From Cellvibrio sp. KY-GH-1 (lineage in GTDB: Bacteria > Pseudomonadota > Gammaproteobacteria > Pseudomonadales > Cellvibrionaceae), in the NCBI RefSeq assembly GCF_008806975.1, contig NZ_CP031728.1:4175501-4239500 (forward strand): a stretch of DNA of 64,000 bases, given 5' to 3'. Positions 36,411 through 46,025 of this stretch are shown here, in pieces. Position numbers and translations under genes: made by a program. Within the stretch, counting starts at the first letter, position 1, and every line of letters begins with the position of its first letter. The notes beneath the pieces were generated by a model. The model saw only the letters and a program-made list of their open reading frames with translations. It was not told where the DNA came from and ran no database searches.

Positions 36411-37829
36411 TTATTTTTTAATCGCCTTGGGGTTGGGCAAATCGGTAATGGTGCCCGCACCCAATTCCGCCGCGAGACCAACCGATTCATGCAGGGTTGG
36501 GTGGGCGTGGATGGTCAGGGCTATATCTTCCACGCTGGCCCCAAACTCTAGCGCGAGCGTCAGTTCGCCCAACAGTTCTCCGGCATGCACACCCACCAAG
36601 CCAGCCCCCAGCAGGCGATCGGTAGTGGCATCGTAGATGAGTTTGGTTTTACCTTCGCTGCGGTCCGCGGCAATAGCGCGGCCGCTGGCGCTCCAGGGGA
36701 ATACCGCAGTCTTGAAGTTGATGCCTTTTTGCTGGGCTTCTTTTTCGGTCAGACCAACCCAGGCAATTTCCGGGCTGGTGTAGGCAATTGATGGTATCGC
36801 CATGGGTTCGAACTTGTGTGGATGGCCAGCAACACCCTCGGCGGCGGCGTGACCTTCATGAGTCGCTTTGTGGGCGAGCATGGGCTGGCCGATAATATCG
36901 CCGATCGCGTATATGTGCGGCACGTTGGTTTGCAGGTATTCGTTTACCGCAATAAAGCCTCGCTCATCCACATTTACACCGGCTTTGTCCGCACCGATCA
37001 ATTTGCCATTCGGGCTGCGGCCCACCGCAACTAATACGGCATCAAATGGTAGCGGGGTTGCGGGTGCTTGGGCGCCGCTAAAGGCTACTTCGATTGCCTC
37101 GGGTTTAGCCGTTACCGCTTCCACTTTGGTGGAGAGCAGCACTTCAAAGCGGCCTTTGTTGTACTTGTTGTAGACGGCGATCAGGTCCTTATCTGCCGCA
37201 GGTACCAACTGGTCGGCAAATTCCACCACGGTTACTTCGCTGCCCAGGGCTTCGTAAACGGTGGCCATCTCCAGGCCAATAATCCCGCCGCCAATCACCA
37301 ATAAACGGCCGGGAACGGAACGCAATTCGAGGGCGCCGGTTGAATCGAAAATACGCGGATCTTCGGGGATAAAAGGCAGTTTCACACTGCGGGAACCGGC
37401 GGCGATAATGGCGTTATCAAAGTCAATCAGGGTGATTTCACCGTTTTTCTCTACCTGCAACTGATTGGGGCCAGTGAAACTGCCATAGCCTTCCACGACT
37501 TGCACCTTGCGGCCTTTGGCCATGGCGCCCACACCGGAAACCAGTTTGTTGACCACGGAATCCTTGTAGGCGCGAACTTTGTCCAGATCGTGGGTGACCG
37601 AGCCAATGCTCAGGCCGAGATTGTCCGCGTGTTTGGTTTCACTGATCACTTCGGCTACATGCAGTAGTGCCTTGGAGGGAATGCAGCCCACATTCAGGCA
37701 GACACCGCCCAGGCTGGAGTAGCGCTCTACCAAGGTAACTTCCAGACCGAGGTCAGCAGCGCGAAAAGCAGCAGAATAGCCACCGGGGCCGCTGCCGAGT
37801 ACAACGAGTTGGGTCTTAACATTTGCCAT
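36411..37829 (-). CDS. lpdA: Dihydrolipoyl dehydrogenase
   Basis: FAD-dependent E3 subunit of 2-oxoacid dehydrogenase complexes, reoxidising lipoyl groups with NAD+. Visible: FAD-binding VVLGSGPGGYSAAFRAADLG, redox-active GGVCLNVGCIPSKAL (two Cys four residues apart), NAD-binding GGGIIGLEMATVYEALGSEV, and C-terminal His-Glu in IHAHPTLHESV. Start ATG 37829 (MANVKTQ) follows AGGAGC at a proper distance; an upstream ATG at 37895 would add 22 hydrophilic residues. The other complex subunits (E1, E2) are not here. 472 residues. Confidence 0.95.
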   Translation of the reverse strand: MANVKTQLVVLGSGPGGYSAAFRAADLGLEVTLVERYSSLGGVCLNVGCIPSKALLHVAEVISETKHADNLGLSIGSVTHDLDKVRAYKDSVVNKLVSGVGAMAKGRKVQVVEGYGSFTGPNQLQVEKNGEITLIDFDNAIIAAGSRSVKLPFIPEDPRIFDSTGALELRSVPGRLLVIGGGIIGLEMATVYEALGSEVTVVEFADQLVPAADKDLIAVYNKYNKGRFEVLLSTKVEAVTAKPEAIEVAFSGAQAPATPLPFDAVLVAVGRSPNGKLIGADKAGVNVDERGFIAVNEYLQTNVPHIYAIGDIIGQPMLAHKATHEGHAAAEGVAGHPHKFEPMAIPSIAYTSPEIAWVGLTEKEAQQKGINFKTAVFPWSASGRAIAADRSEGKTKLIYDATTDRLLGAGLVGVHAGELLGELTLALEFGASVEDIALTIHAHPTLHESVGLAAELGAGTITDLPNPKAIKK

Positions 37830-37939
37830 GAGGTGCTCCTGTGCGGGTTCGCCAGTATGGTTGTGCCGGGTTGATCGTGAACGGAACCGCATCATAAGCG
37901 ATTGTTTGGTATTTACATACGCGAAGCTAATTTGAAAGA

Positions 37940-37966
37940 CCGCTACAGTAGTTGTCCCGGTAGCGG
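37940..37966 (-). terminator. Weak hairpin after the GH9 gene
   Basis: CCGCTAC / GTAGCGG stem (7 bp, 13-nt loop) just beyond the GH9 stop, followed on the minus strand by TCTTTC. A plausible weak terminator protecting lpdA from read-through. Confidence 0.45.
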
Positions 37967-37974
37967 CCGTTCTC

Positions 37975-40302
37975 TTAGGGTGCTAGTACTTGCAGCGCCG
38001 CTGAGACGTACACCAGAGGCGCATTCCAGTTGATTGCAATCTCGTTGGTGGAATAGCTGCACTGCTCATCCACAAAGGATTTCGCCGGCAGTGGAGAGGG
38101 ATAACTACCGCAATCGTTGTAGTGGTCCGGGTGCGGGCCGCCAACAATAAAACCGGGGATTGGCGCGGCTATGCCATCGCCACCGGAAGGGCGGTGATGA
38201 ATATTAAGAGGCGACTTAACCCCAAACCCGGTCACAAACGAATAATCGGTAGCGTTGCGCCCGAGGACGTAGTCGAACAGGGCTTGGGCGGCGTTGCGAT
38301 AGGCGATTTTGCTGGTATCCAATTGATACGCCTCAAGTAACATCATCGCTTGATTGAGCGCGCCCGAGTTGCTGCCCCAGAAGAAGTCGCCGGTTTCCAG
38401 CGAAACACCGTAAGGTGAGGTGGCTTTTTTGGAAGCAATCCCCGTTGCCAGCGTATCGAGGCGATTTTTGATCAGTGCTTCATCGGCCGCGCTGGTGAGC
38501 GAGTTCAGATTTTGTGCCAGTGAAATCCAGCCCAGGCTTTTTACCCCGCCCCAACCAGGGACATCCGCATTTTCAGTCGTATTCAAACCGGTGTAATAGT
38601 TGTTGTCAGCGGTGGTGATATAAAGCTCTGAGCCGGCCCAGAAGAACTCATCGCTGACATTGTTATCGCCATAGGCGCCAGTTTGAATGTCGCTTGGTTG
38701 GCTGTAGTAAATGGCAGGGTTGGCGTTGGCCCATGTCCATGCTGATTTTGCGGCGGCGAGCATCTGCGCGGACTTGCCGGGGTATTGGCTTTCATAGTTG
38801 CGGTAAATGCGGCTGGCAGCGGCCATCACGGCGGCGAAATCGAGGGTTGCCGCAGTAGTTTTCTGTACTAAATAGCGCTCGGATTTATCGGTCTCCGGCA
38901 TTTCAAAGCCATTAAAGCCCTTGCTGGTCAGCTTGTGGTAGACACCACCATCATTCGGATCCTGCATGGCCAGCATCCATTCCAGATTCCACATGACCTC
39001 GTTGAGAATATCGGGGACGGCATCAGCGGATTCAGGGATGTTCAGTGATTGAGCTGTGAAAAAAGTGGGAAAGCGCTGAAAGGCGGCAAGCAACGTGTAG
39101 GTAGTTATGCCGGAGTTGACGATATATTTGTTGTAGTCGCCGGCGTCATACCAGCCTTTGGCGGCGCTAACGACTGTGCCTTCTGGACGTTTGGCGTCGG
39201 CCGCCGAGGCGTGGATAAGTACGTGTGTATCCGGATGCCCGGCGGCACGTTTATAGATGCCGGCATTGGCTTCCAGTAACTCGGTACTGGCGCGATTGAA
39301 GTAATAGGCTTTGAGTGCGGCGGCATTCACGGCGTCGTAGGCATTGGTGGCAATACTGAATTTTGCGGCCTCGGCCACGCCGGCAACTCGCAGTTCATAG
39401 TCGCCTGCGCTGCTCAGGCTGGATAAATCCGCCAGCTTTACCGATTCCAGCGCAGGCTCCCAAATTGCACCTGCGCTCAGGTCGCCGCTCAGAACTTGCT
39501 CACCAGTTCCCGCCTTAACTACCGTAAAGCGGGTGGCATCAACGGCAGGCACTACTGCCAGTTTTTCCGCATTGGGAGTAAAGCCCAGTTGGTTGAGCTT
39601 GATACGATCCGGAACAGCTACCTTGGGTGGTTCAACAGGGTGAATACAACTGCTTTCTGCCCCTTTGGGGGTGTTATTCAAGGCGACTGCACCGCCGTTG
39701 GCGGAGGTGAGTTTCAACCAGTTGAGGTTGAATGGGCCGCTTTTCATCTGGATGCAAAGTGCATAGTTTCCGACGGCAAGGTCGCCAATAGCGGTGTTAA
39801 TGCTTGCCCAGGTTTGCCAGTCGCCGGTCGCGCTAACGGCGATCTGTTCCGCTGCTGCTTTGCCATCTATCTCCAGTAACAAGGCGCCGCCGCTCTGTGC
39901 GCTGGCTACGCGACTTTCGATCGAGAATGTGCCCGGGGTAGTTACTTCCAGACTGAACTCCAGCCAGTCGCCCGCATCGATATAGCCGATGTTGTAACCG
40001 CCACCCTGGTCATTGGTTTTTTCAATATCCACTGCATCCTGGCGGTATTCGTTGGTGGTATTGCCAGGCGTGGTGTCGTAAAAACGCAAGTAGTCTTCGG
40101 CTTCAATCACCAGCCCGTTAAAAGCGGCTGAAGAGGTGGCGCTACTTTGCAGGCTACTGGCCGCCAAACTGCTTGCTGCGGGCTGGCTCGATGTTGTCGG
40201 TGTGGATGAGCTTTTGTTGCTATTGCCGTTGCCACCACCGCCACAGCCGGCGAGTAAGCCCAGACTGAGTGCGGAAACGGTGAAGATAGTTTTTATGTTC
40301 AT
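37975..40302 (-). CDS. Surface lipoprotein GH9 cellulase with CBM6
   Basis: 775 residues. Lipoprotein signal MNIKTIFTVSALSLGLLAGC, Cys20, with Gly at +2, so probably outer-membrane and possibly surface-exposed. Then Gly/Asn/Ser/Thr linker (about 21-60), CBM6-like domain (about 63-200: VIEAEDYLRFYD, NIGYIDAGDWLEFS, FNLNWLKL), Ig-like CelD_N (about 230-318) and GH9 catalytic domain (about 322-772). The catalytic signatures are GWYDAGDYNKY (383-393, Asp389 likely base), HHRPSGGDG and NEIAINWNAP (Glu754 likely acid). GH9 members are mainly endo-1,4-beta-glucanases; a cell-bound oligosaccharide hydrolase role is possible. It sits between lpdA and trkA with no carbohydrate neighbour. Confidence 0.93.
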   Translation of the reverse strand: MNIKTIFTVSALSLGLLAGCGGGGNGNSNKSSSTPTTSSQPAASSLAASSLQSSATSSAAFNGLVIEAEDYLRFYDTTPGNTTNEYRQDAVDIEKTNDQGGGYNIGYIDAGDWLEFSLEVTTPGTFSIESRVASAQSGGALLLEIDGKAAAEQIAVSATGDWQTWASINTAIGDLAVGNYALCIQMKSGPFNLNWLKLTSANGGAVALNNTPKGAESSCIHPVEPPKVAVPDRIKLNQLGFTPNAEKLAVVPAVDATRFTVVKAGTGEQVLSGDLSAGAIWEPALESVKLADLSSLSSAGDYELRVAGVAEAAKFSIATNAYDAVNAAALKAYYFNRASTELLEANAGIYKRAAGHPDTHVLIHASAADAKRPEGTVVSAAKGWYDAGDYNKYIVNSGITTYTLLAAFQRFPTFFTAQSLNIPESADAVPDILNEVMWNLEWMLAMQDPNDGGVYHKLTSKGFNGFEMPETDKSERYLVQKTTAATLDFAAVMAAASRIYRNYESQYPGKSAQMLAAAKSAWTWANANPAIYYSQPSDIQTGAYGDNNVSDEFFWAGSELYITTADNNYYTGLNTTENADVPGWGGVKSLGWISLAQNLNSLTSAADEALIKNRLDTLATGIASKKATSPYGVSLETGDFFWGSNSGALNQAMMLLEAYQLDTSKIAYRNAAQALFDYVLGRNATDYSFVTGFGVKSPLNIHHRPSGGDGIAAPIPGFIVGGPHPDHYNDCGSYPSPLPAKSFVDEQCSYSTNEIAINWNAPLVYVSAALQVLAP

Positions 40303-40328
40303 TGTGAATCCCCTGTCGCTGTTGTTTT

Positions 40329-40343
40329 CCAGTCGATGACTGG
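40329..40343. promoter_or_regulatory. Short dyad CCAGTC-GAT-GACTGG upstream of the GH9 gene
   Basis: Perfect 6-bp arms with a 3-nt spacer, 27 bp upstream of the GH9 start codon. It could be an operator or a 5'-UTR hairpin. Evidence is symmetry and position only. Confidence 0.4.
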
Positions 40344-40380
40344 TGCGCGGATGCTAGGGGATTGGCGGGAGTTGAGGCTC

Positions 40381-40408
40381 GCCACTTTAGGCGAGCGCCT
40401 AAAGTGGC
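40381..40408. repeat. Perfect 13-bp inverted repeat between trkA and the GH9 gene
   Basis: GCCACTTTAGGCG / CGCCTAAAGTGGC separated by AG. It begins 12 nt after the trkA stop. The 2-nt spacer means an RNA hairpin must open a few base pairs to form a loop, and there is no T tract on the minus strand. A factor-assisted terminator for trkA, or a double-stranded operator about 80-105 bp upstream of GH9, are both possible. Confidence 0.55.
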
Positions 40409-40420
40409 TGAACTAAACTG

Positions 40421-41806
40421 CTAGAAGAAGCTGAAACCTACCTGGAATAATTTTTCCACGTCGCGGATATGTTTTTTCTGCAGTAAGAAAATAATCACAT
40501 GGTCGCCCGACTGCACGACCACGTCATCGTGTGCGATGACCACTTCATCGCCGTCCGGCCCCTGGCGCACTATGGCACCGATATTGGCGCCTTCGGGCAG
40601 ATCTATATCTTCCAGCGCCTTGCCCACTACCTTGGAGGATTTGGCGTCGCCGTGGGCGATGATTTCAATGGCTTCGGCTGCGCCCCGGCGCAGTGAGTGA
40701 ACGTTTACTATGTCGCCGCGGCGTACATGGGTGAGCAGGCTGCCGATAGTGGTGGTTTGCGGGGATATAGCAATGTCAATATCGCCGCCCTGCACTACAT
40801 CTACGTAGGCGGGGTTGTTGATGAGTGTCATCACCTTGCGTGCCCCCAAGCGCTTGGCGAGCATGGATGACATGATATTGGCTTCATCGTCATTGGTCAG
40901 GGCGAGGAATACATCGGTATCTTCAATGCTCTCTTCCATTAGCAGGTCTTTGTCCGAGGCGCTGCCCTGAATCACAATCGCACGTTCGAGTTGTTCCGAC
41001 AGGCGAATGGCGCGTTGCTTGTTGTACTCAATCACGCGCACGTTGTACTTACCTTCCAGCATCTTGGCTAGTCGCAAACCGATGTTGCCACCGCCGGCGA
41101 TGGTGATGCGTTTGTACGCCACTTCCAGCCGGCGCAGCTCGCTCATCACCGCGCGAATATCGGCCCGGGCAGCGATAAAGAATACCTCGTCATCGGCTTC
41201 AATCACCGTGGTTCCTGTCGGCATTATGGCGCGATTGCGTCGGTAAATCGCTGCAACTCGTGTATCTACTGAGGGCATGTGTTCGCGCAAAAAACGCAAC
41301 TCCTGGCCAACCAACGGGCCACCATGGTAGGCCTTCACTGCCACTAGTTGCACTTTGCCCTCGGCAAAATCCACCACCTGCAGGGTTCCTGGCTGCTCCA
41401 ACAAACGGAAGATGTATTCGGATACCAACTGCTCCGGGCTAATTAATACGTCAATGGGTATGGCGCGTGAATCAAACAGTTTTTGATGGGTGAGATAGGA
41501 GGTGGCGCGCACCCGGGCGATTTTGGTGGGGGTGTGAAACAGGTTTTCAGCGACGGTACAGGCGATCATATTGATTTCATCGTCGCTGGTTACCGCCACC
41601 AACATATCCGCATCCTCTGCACCTGCCTGAGCAAGCACATCCGGGTGAGAGCCTTCGCCGGTAACAACGCTGATGTCGTGGCGGTCGCGGAGTTCGCGCA
41701 GACGTGCTTCGTCGGTATCTACTACGGTAATGTCATTGGATTCGCTGGCCAGATGTTCGGTCAGGCTGCCGCCAACTTGTCCGGCGCCGAGGATAATGAT
41801 TTTCAT
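40421..41806 (-). CDS. trkA: Trk potassium uptake system NAD-binding protein
   Basis: Peripheral cytoplasmic regulator of the TrkH/TrkG potassium channel. Two RCK_N Rossmann modules ([19 protein letters not shown] and [18 protein letters not shown]) each followed by an RCK_C domain give the classic double arrangement in 461 residues. The trkH/trkG partner is not in the window. Upstream of it on the minus strand is rsmB, about 95 nt away, so the def-fmt-rsmB-trkA order is conserved with pseudomonads. Confidence 0.96.
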   Translation of the reverse strand: MKIIILGAGQVGGSLTEHLASESNDITVVDTDEARLRELRDRHDISVVTGEGSHPDVLAQAGAEDADMLVAVTSDDEINMIACTVAENLFHTPTKIARVRATSYLTHQKLFDSRAIPIDVLISPEQLVSEYIFRLLEQPGTLQVVDFAEGKVQLVAVKAYHGGPLVGQELRFLREHMPSVDTRVAAIYRRNRAIMPTGTTVIEADDEVFFIAARADIRAVMSELRRLEVAYKRITIAGGGNIGLRLAKMLEGKYNVRVIEYNKQRAIRLSEQLERAIVIQGSASDKDLLMEESIEDTDVFLALTNDDEANIMSSMLAKRLGARKVMTLINNPAYVDVVQGGDIDIAISPQTTTIGSLLTHVRRGDIVNVHSLRRGAAEAIEIIAHGDAKSSKVVGKALEDIDLPEGANIGAIVRQGPDGDEVVIAHDDVVVQSGDHVIIFLLQKKHIRDVEKLFQVGFSFF

Positions 41807-41901
41807 AGAATCCCTGTTGTAGGTAGCTTGCTAATCTTCGCTAATTCTAGTGGTTGTGGCTCAATGTTGCCGCCATCTTAGTCGAACCAGCTTGTTGTAT
41901 A

Positions 41902-43200
41902 TCAAATGCTTTTGCGCAGGCGCGCGTAATAAAAACCGTCGTGACCATCCAATTGGGGCAGCAATTGACGGCCGCAGGTCTGAGTCAGGCCCCAGCTTAC
42001 GTCGAGCGGGTCGCAGCTGGCGTCTCTATTGCGCGCCATGAACCCTTCGATGACGCGGGTATTTTCTTTGGGCATGATTGAGCAGGTGGCATAGAGCAAC
42101 ACACCTCCGGGTTTAAGCAGCGGCCAGAGACTTTTCAATAGCTGTTGTTGTAACTCGCCCAGCTTGTCCAACTCCTCGGGAGTGCGCAGCACCTTGATGT
42201 CAGGGTGGCGACGGATAATGCCGGTGGCCGAACAGGGGGCGTCGAGCAGTATGCGGTCAAATAATTCGCCATCCCACCAATCCTGTGGGCGTGTGCCGTC
42301 GCCGCAGATTATCCGGGCGCTTACATCTAGCCGGTCGAGGTTGTCCCTGACGCGCTGCAGGCGGCGCTCTTCTACATCCAGCGCCGTTACCGCTAGGTTA
42401 GACTCGAGTTCCAGCAGGTGACCGGTTTTGCCGCCGGGGGCGCAGCAGGCGTCCAATACCCGCAAGTTTGGCGATAATTCAAGTAAATCGGCGCTCAATT
42501 GCGCCGCTTCGTCCTGCACGCTCAGCCAGCCCTCGGCAAAGTGGGGCAGTTTGCGTGGGTCGCAGGCATGGTTGAGGGTAATGCCGTAGGGGCTGTAGCG
42601 AGTCGCCTCGGCCTCAATGCCATGCTCCTGCAGCAACTCGAGATAGGCAGCTCGGCTGATCTTCTTGGTGTTGAGGCGCAAGCTAAATGGCGGGTGTTGG
42701 TTGTTGGCGGCAATCAGGCTGTCGAATTGCTCCGGCCAGCACTTGCTGATCATGGCTTCCATCCAGGCGGGATGATTGCTCGTAAAGGCGCGATTTTGAG
42801 CCAGAAATTCGTTAATTTTGGTGCTATCGCGCTGGAAACTGCGCAGTACGCCATTGATCAGTTTGGTCGCCCAGGGTTTGTTGATAAGGCGTGCGACCTC
42901 CACGGTTTCGCCAATGGCGGCGTGGTCGGGAATGCGGGTGTGGAGCAATTGATAAAGCCCGAGCAGCAGCAGAGCCTGAACATCATTGTCTTTGGCGCGC
43001 AGCGGTTTATCCAGCAGGCACTCGGTGTAGGCCTGGAGTTGCGGGTAGTAGCGGCAGGTGCCAAAGCAGAGCTCTTGCAGCAGGGCCCGGTCATTGTCGG
43101 CTATCTTCGGCGAAATGGACGGCAATAGGCTTGAAAGCGAGCCTTTCGCGTTCAGGATTTGCGCGAGAACCTGGGCGGCGGCGGCGCGGACTGTCAGCAT
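41902..43200 (-). CDS. rsmB: 16S rRNA (cytosine-967-C5) methyltransferase
   Basis: Methylates C967 of 16S rRNA. The NusB-like RNA-binding N-terminal domain (about 1-140, [25 protein letters not shown]) is followed by the Rossmann methyltransferase with [17 protein letters not shown] and the two catalytic cysteine motifs [15 protein letters not shown] and [15 protein letters not shown]. 432 residues. Its start overlaps the end of fmt by 7 nt, so the two are translationally coupled. Confidence 0.96.
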   Translation of the reverse strand: MLTVRAAAAQVLAQILNAKGSLSSLLPSISPKIADNDRALLQELCFGTCRYYPQLQAYTECLLDKPLRAKDNDVQALLLLGLYQLLHTRIPDHAAIGETVEVARLINKPWATKLINGVLRSFQRDSTKINEFLAQNRAFTSNHPAWMEAMISKCWPEQFDSLIAANNQHPPFSLRLNTKKISRAAYLELLQEHGIEAEATRYSPYGITLNHACDPRKLPHFAEGWLSVQDEAAQLSADLLELSPNLRVLDACCAPGGKTGHLLELESNLAVTALDVEERRLQRVRDNLDRLDVSARIICGDGTRPQDWWDGELFDRILLDAPCSATGIIRRHPDIKVLRTPEELDKLGELQQQLLKSLWPLLKPGGVLLYATCSIMPKENTRVIEGFMARNRDASCDPLDVSWGLTQTCGRQLLPQLDGHDGFYYARLRKSI

Positions 43201-44165
43201 GCCGGTTGCTCCAGCAGGTCGCCGGCTTTAAATAAATCCGGATGTCCGCGCAATACGTCATTGACGCTCATCGCTTTCTTGCCGGGCAGTTGCAGTTCCT
43301 GGATCACCAACTGCCCTTGGGCGCAGGCCACCCAAAGTCCATCGGTACCAATGTGGGTGATGGAGCCGGGCGTGACGCCGGTGGTTTTATCGACGGCTGC
43401 AGCCGCCCAGACTCTAATACGCTGGTCATCGCCTGTGCCCGCCGGTTTGGTGTGTGCAATGGGAAAGGGGTTAAATGCGCGCACTTTGCGCTCAAGCGCC
43501 TGAGCCGATAGCTGCCAGTTGAGTGCCGCTTCTTCTTTGCTGAGCTTGGGGGCGTAGTTGCTTAAGGTGTCGTCCTGCTTTTGCGGTTGGGTGGCGCCCG
43601 CCTCGATTTGATCAAGGGCCTCCAGCAGCGCCGGGCTGCCAATACTAATCAGCTTATCATGCAGGCTTCCACCGGTATCATCGCGCAAAATCGGGCAAAA
43701 TGCTTTAATCAGCATGTCCCCGGTATCCAGACCTACGTCCATCTGCATGATGGTTACGCCGGTTTCGCTGTCACCCGCTTCAATGGCGCGCTGAATCGGC
43801 GCCGCACCGCGCCAGCGCGGCAAAATCGATGCGTGAACATTGATACAGCCGAGGCGCGGGGTATCGAGTATTACCTTGGGCAAAATCAGTCCATAGGCGA
43901 CCACCACCATTAAATCGGCGTTAAGGCTGGCAAGCTCGGCCACTGCCTCGGGCGATTTAAAGTTTAAGGGTTGATAAACGGGTATCTGGTGCGCCAGAGC
44001 GACTTCTTTCACCGGGCTGGCGGTGAGTTTCTTGCCACGGCCGGCCGGGCGATCCGGTTGGGAGTAGGCGGCAATAACCTGATGGCGGCTGCCCAACAGG
44101 GTTTTCAGATGTTCGGCGGCAAACTCCGGGGTGCCAGCAAAAATAATGCGCAAACCTTGGCTCAT
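43194..44165 (-). CDS. fmt: Methionyl-tRNA formyltransferase
   Basis: Formylates initiator Met-tRNA using 10-formyl-THF. N-terminal [16 protein letters not shown], the catalytic segment [21 protein letters not shown] and [10 protein letters not shown] are conserved, and the C-terminal OB-like domain follows. 323 residues from ATG 44165 (MSQGLRI). An upstream in-frame ATG at 44219 would add an arginine- and phenylalanine-rich extension and overlap the hairpin after def, so it is rejected. Confidence 0.97.
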   Translation of the reverse strand: MSQGLRIIFAGTPEFAAEHLKTLLGSRHQVIAAYSQPDRPAGRGKKLTASPVKEVALAHQIPVYQPLNFKSPEAVAELASLNADLMVVVAYGLILPKVILDTPRLGCINVHASILPRWRGAAPIQRAIEAGDSETGVTIMQMDVGLDTGDMLIKAFCPILRDDTGGSLHDKLISIGSPALLEALDQIEAGATQPQKQDDTLSNYAPKLSKEEAALNWQLSAQALERKVRAFNPFPIAHTKPAGTGDDQRIRVWAAAAVDKTTGVTPGSITHIGTDGLWVACAQGQLVIQELQLPGKKAMSVNDVLRGHPDLFKAGDLLEQPAC

Positions 44166-44200
44166 GAATGACCTATCAACGGGTAAAAAGCGAAATCGCG

Positions 44201-44229
44201 AAAAACAAAAAAGGCGCACTGGGCGCCTT
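44201..44229 (-). terminator. Intrinsic terminator between def and fmt
   Basis: On the minus strand: AAGGCGC-CCAGT-GCGCCTT followed by TTTTGTTTTT. It lies 18 nt after the def stop and 36 nt before the fmt start, so fmt expression depends on read-through or a short-range promoter. Confidence 0.78.
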
Positions 44230-44246
44230 GGTGGGCAGTGTGCGTA

Positions 44247-44756
44247 TTAACGCGCGTCTGCCTTGTGTTTTTTCTCCAGCTTGGCGCGAATACGCGAGCG
44301 CTTGAACGGAGATATATGATCGACAAACAGCTTGCCGTTCAGGTGATCCAGTTCGTGCTGGATGCATACTGCCAGTAGGCCCTGGGGTTCAATTTCAAAA
44401 GCGTTGCCTTGGCGATCCAGTGCTTTGACGCGGATATGGCCGGGGCGCACCACGGTTTCGTAAAAGCCGGGAACTGACAGGCAGCCCTCGTCATATTCGC
44501 TGGTTTCCGGGTCCAGCACCTCAATTTCAGGGTTGATAAACACCAGCGGCTGGGATTTATCTTCACTCACGTCTATAACTACTACGCGCTTATGCACATT
44601 GACTTGGGAGGCGGCTAAGCCGATACCCGGGGCGTCGTACATGGTCTCAAACATGTCGTCCACCAGTTTGCGGATGCTATCGTCCACAAGTGTGACGGGT
44701 TTGGCGACAGTGCGCAGGCGTGGGTCGGGAAATTCAAGGATAGGTAACAAGGCCAT
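44247..44756 (-). CDS. def: Peptide deformylase
   Basis: Fe2+ or Zn2+ hydrolase that removes the N-formyl group from new proteins. All three motifs are intact: [16 protein letters not shown] (metal Cys) and QHELDHLNG (metal His pair and catalytic Glu). 169 residues. It pairs functionally with the adjacent fmt. Divergent from the LysM-domain gene. Confidence 0.98.
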   Translation of the reverse strand: MALLPILEFPDPRLRTVAKPVTLVDDSIRKLVDDMFETMYDAPGIGLAASQVNVHKRVVVIDVSEDKSQPLVFINPEIEVLDPETSEYDEGCLSVPGFYETVVRPGHIRVKALDRQGNAFEIEPQGLLAVCIQHELDHLNGKLFVDHISPFKRSRIRAKLEKKHKADAR

Positions 44757-44911
44757 AGTGTTTGTGACAAACTTCTAGTAAAAAGGTAATAACCGCTGCT
44801 AACATGATGATCGCACAGGATTTATGCGGTGCAAATGGAAACAGCATGGGCTTTAATAACTTCATTATACGTCTATCTGCCTCAGGACCGAATAAAACAG
44901 GATCGGTTTCT

Positions 44912-45970
44912 ATGAAAAAAATACTTTTGGCGTTCGTCGCTGCTTCACTTTTAAGCCTGTTTACCTGGGCTGATGACTCAGTGCTTAAACAGGGGCATCC
45001 GGACGAATATACCGTCAAAAAGGGCGATACCCTTTGGGATATATCGGCCACCTTTTTGAACAGCCCATGGCTTTGGCCTGAGATTTGGCATGTTAATCCC
45101 CAAATCGAAAACCCACACCTGATATTTCCAGGTGATCTGATCAAGCTTATTTACCTTGATGGTCAGCCGCGTCTTACTGTGGAGCGCACACTAAAAATGG
45201 TTCCCGGTGCTGCAGGTGCGGGTATCAATGGTGCCACCAAATTAAGTCCTAGCATTCGGGTGCAAAAAACTGATGAGGCGATCACGGCGATCCCGCTGGA
45301 CAAGATAGATGCGTTTTTGTCGCGCAGCCGTATTGTCGAGGCAGGAGTACTTGAAGCTGCACCTTACATGCTGGCAGGTCAGCAACAGCATGTGATTGTG
45401 GGTGCGGGTGATCAGGCGTATGCGCGTGGCAGTTTTGACTCCAGCATTTCCAATTACGGAATCTACCGTAAAGGCCAGGTGTTCAAAGATCCCATTACTC
45501 GTGAATTGCTAGGGGTTTACGCGCAAGGCATTGGTACTGTTGCTGTTGATAACGTTGACGGTGAAGTGGCAAGTGTTGATGTAATTCGTACTTATGAAGA
45601 AGTTCGTCCCGGAGATCAGTTGTTACCGAGCGAGGACCGCGCGGTTGAATCTATGTTTTATCCGAGTGCCCCGGATGATGATATCAATGCCCAAATTATT
45701 GCCGTTGAAGGTGGTGTCACTCAAGTGGGTAAGTTCAATGTGGTGATTATAAACCGGGGTGAGCGAGAAGGTCTTCAGATTGGCAACGTGCTCGCTATTT
45801 ATAAAACCGGTGAAGTGGTGCGTGATCGGGTCAAGGGCGGGAGGGTTGCTCTTCCTGATGAGCGCGCGGGGCTCTTGATCGTTTTCCGCACCTTTGAAAA
45901 GCTAAGCTTTGGTTTAGTGTTGGAAGCGGATCGTGCCTTGGCAGTAAACGACAAGGTAAAAAATCCTTAA
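44912..45970 (+). CDS. LysM-domain periplasmic protein
   Basis: 352 residues. Signal peptide MKKILLAFVAASLLSLFTWA is followed by a LysM domain (EYTVKKGDTLWDISATFL...NPHLIFPGDLIKL), which binds peptidoglycan glycan strands. The rest (about 85-350) is a conserved all-beta-looking region of unknown activity, ending EKLSFGLVLEADRALAVNDKV. This gene regularly stands between def and dprA in pseudomonads. The ATG at 44912 carries the signal peptide; the distal ATG at 44804 overlaps the def promoter region and adds non-signal sequence, so it is rejected. Confidence 0.9.
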   Translation: MKKILLAFVAASLLSLFTWADDSVLKQGHPDEYTVKKGDTLWDISATFLNSPWLWPEIWHVNPQIENPHLIFPGDLIKLIYLDGQPRLTVERTLKMVPGAAGAGINGATKLSPSIRVQKTDEAITAIPLDKIDAFLSRSRIVEAGVLEAAPYMLAGQQQHVIVGAGDQAYARGSFDSSISNYGIYRKGQVFKDPITRELLGVYAQGIGTVAVDNVDGEVASVDVIRTYEEVRPGDQLLPSEDRAVESMFYPSAPDDDINAQIIAVEGGVTQVGKFNVVIINRGEREGLQIGNVLAIYKTGEVVRDRVKGGRVALPDERAGLLIVFRTFEKLSFGLVLEADRALAVNDKVKNP

Positions 45971-45982
45971 TTGATCTCAAAT

Positions 45983-46009
45983 AATCGCCCCGCTTCGGGG
46001 CGATTGCTT
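45983..46009 (+). terminator. Short hairpin between the LysM gene and dprA
   Basis: Stem AATCGCCCC / GGGGCGATT with a GCTTC loop, followed by GCTTTT. The dprA start is only 17 nt beyond, so termination is likely partial. Confidence 0.6.
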
Positions 46010-46025
46010 TTCAAGGACGATAATA

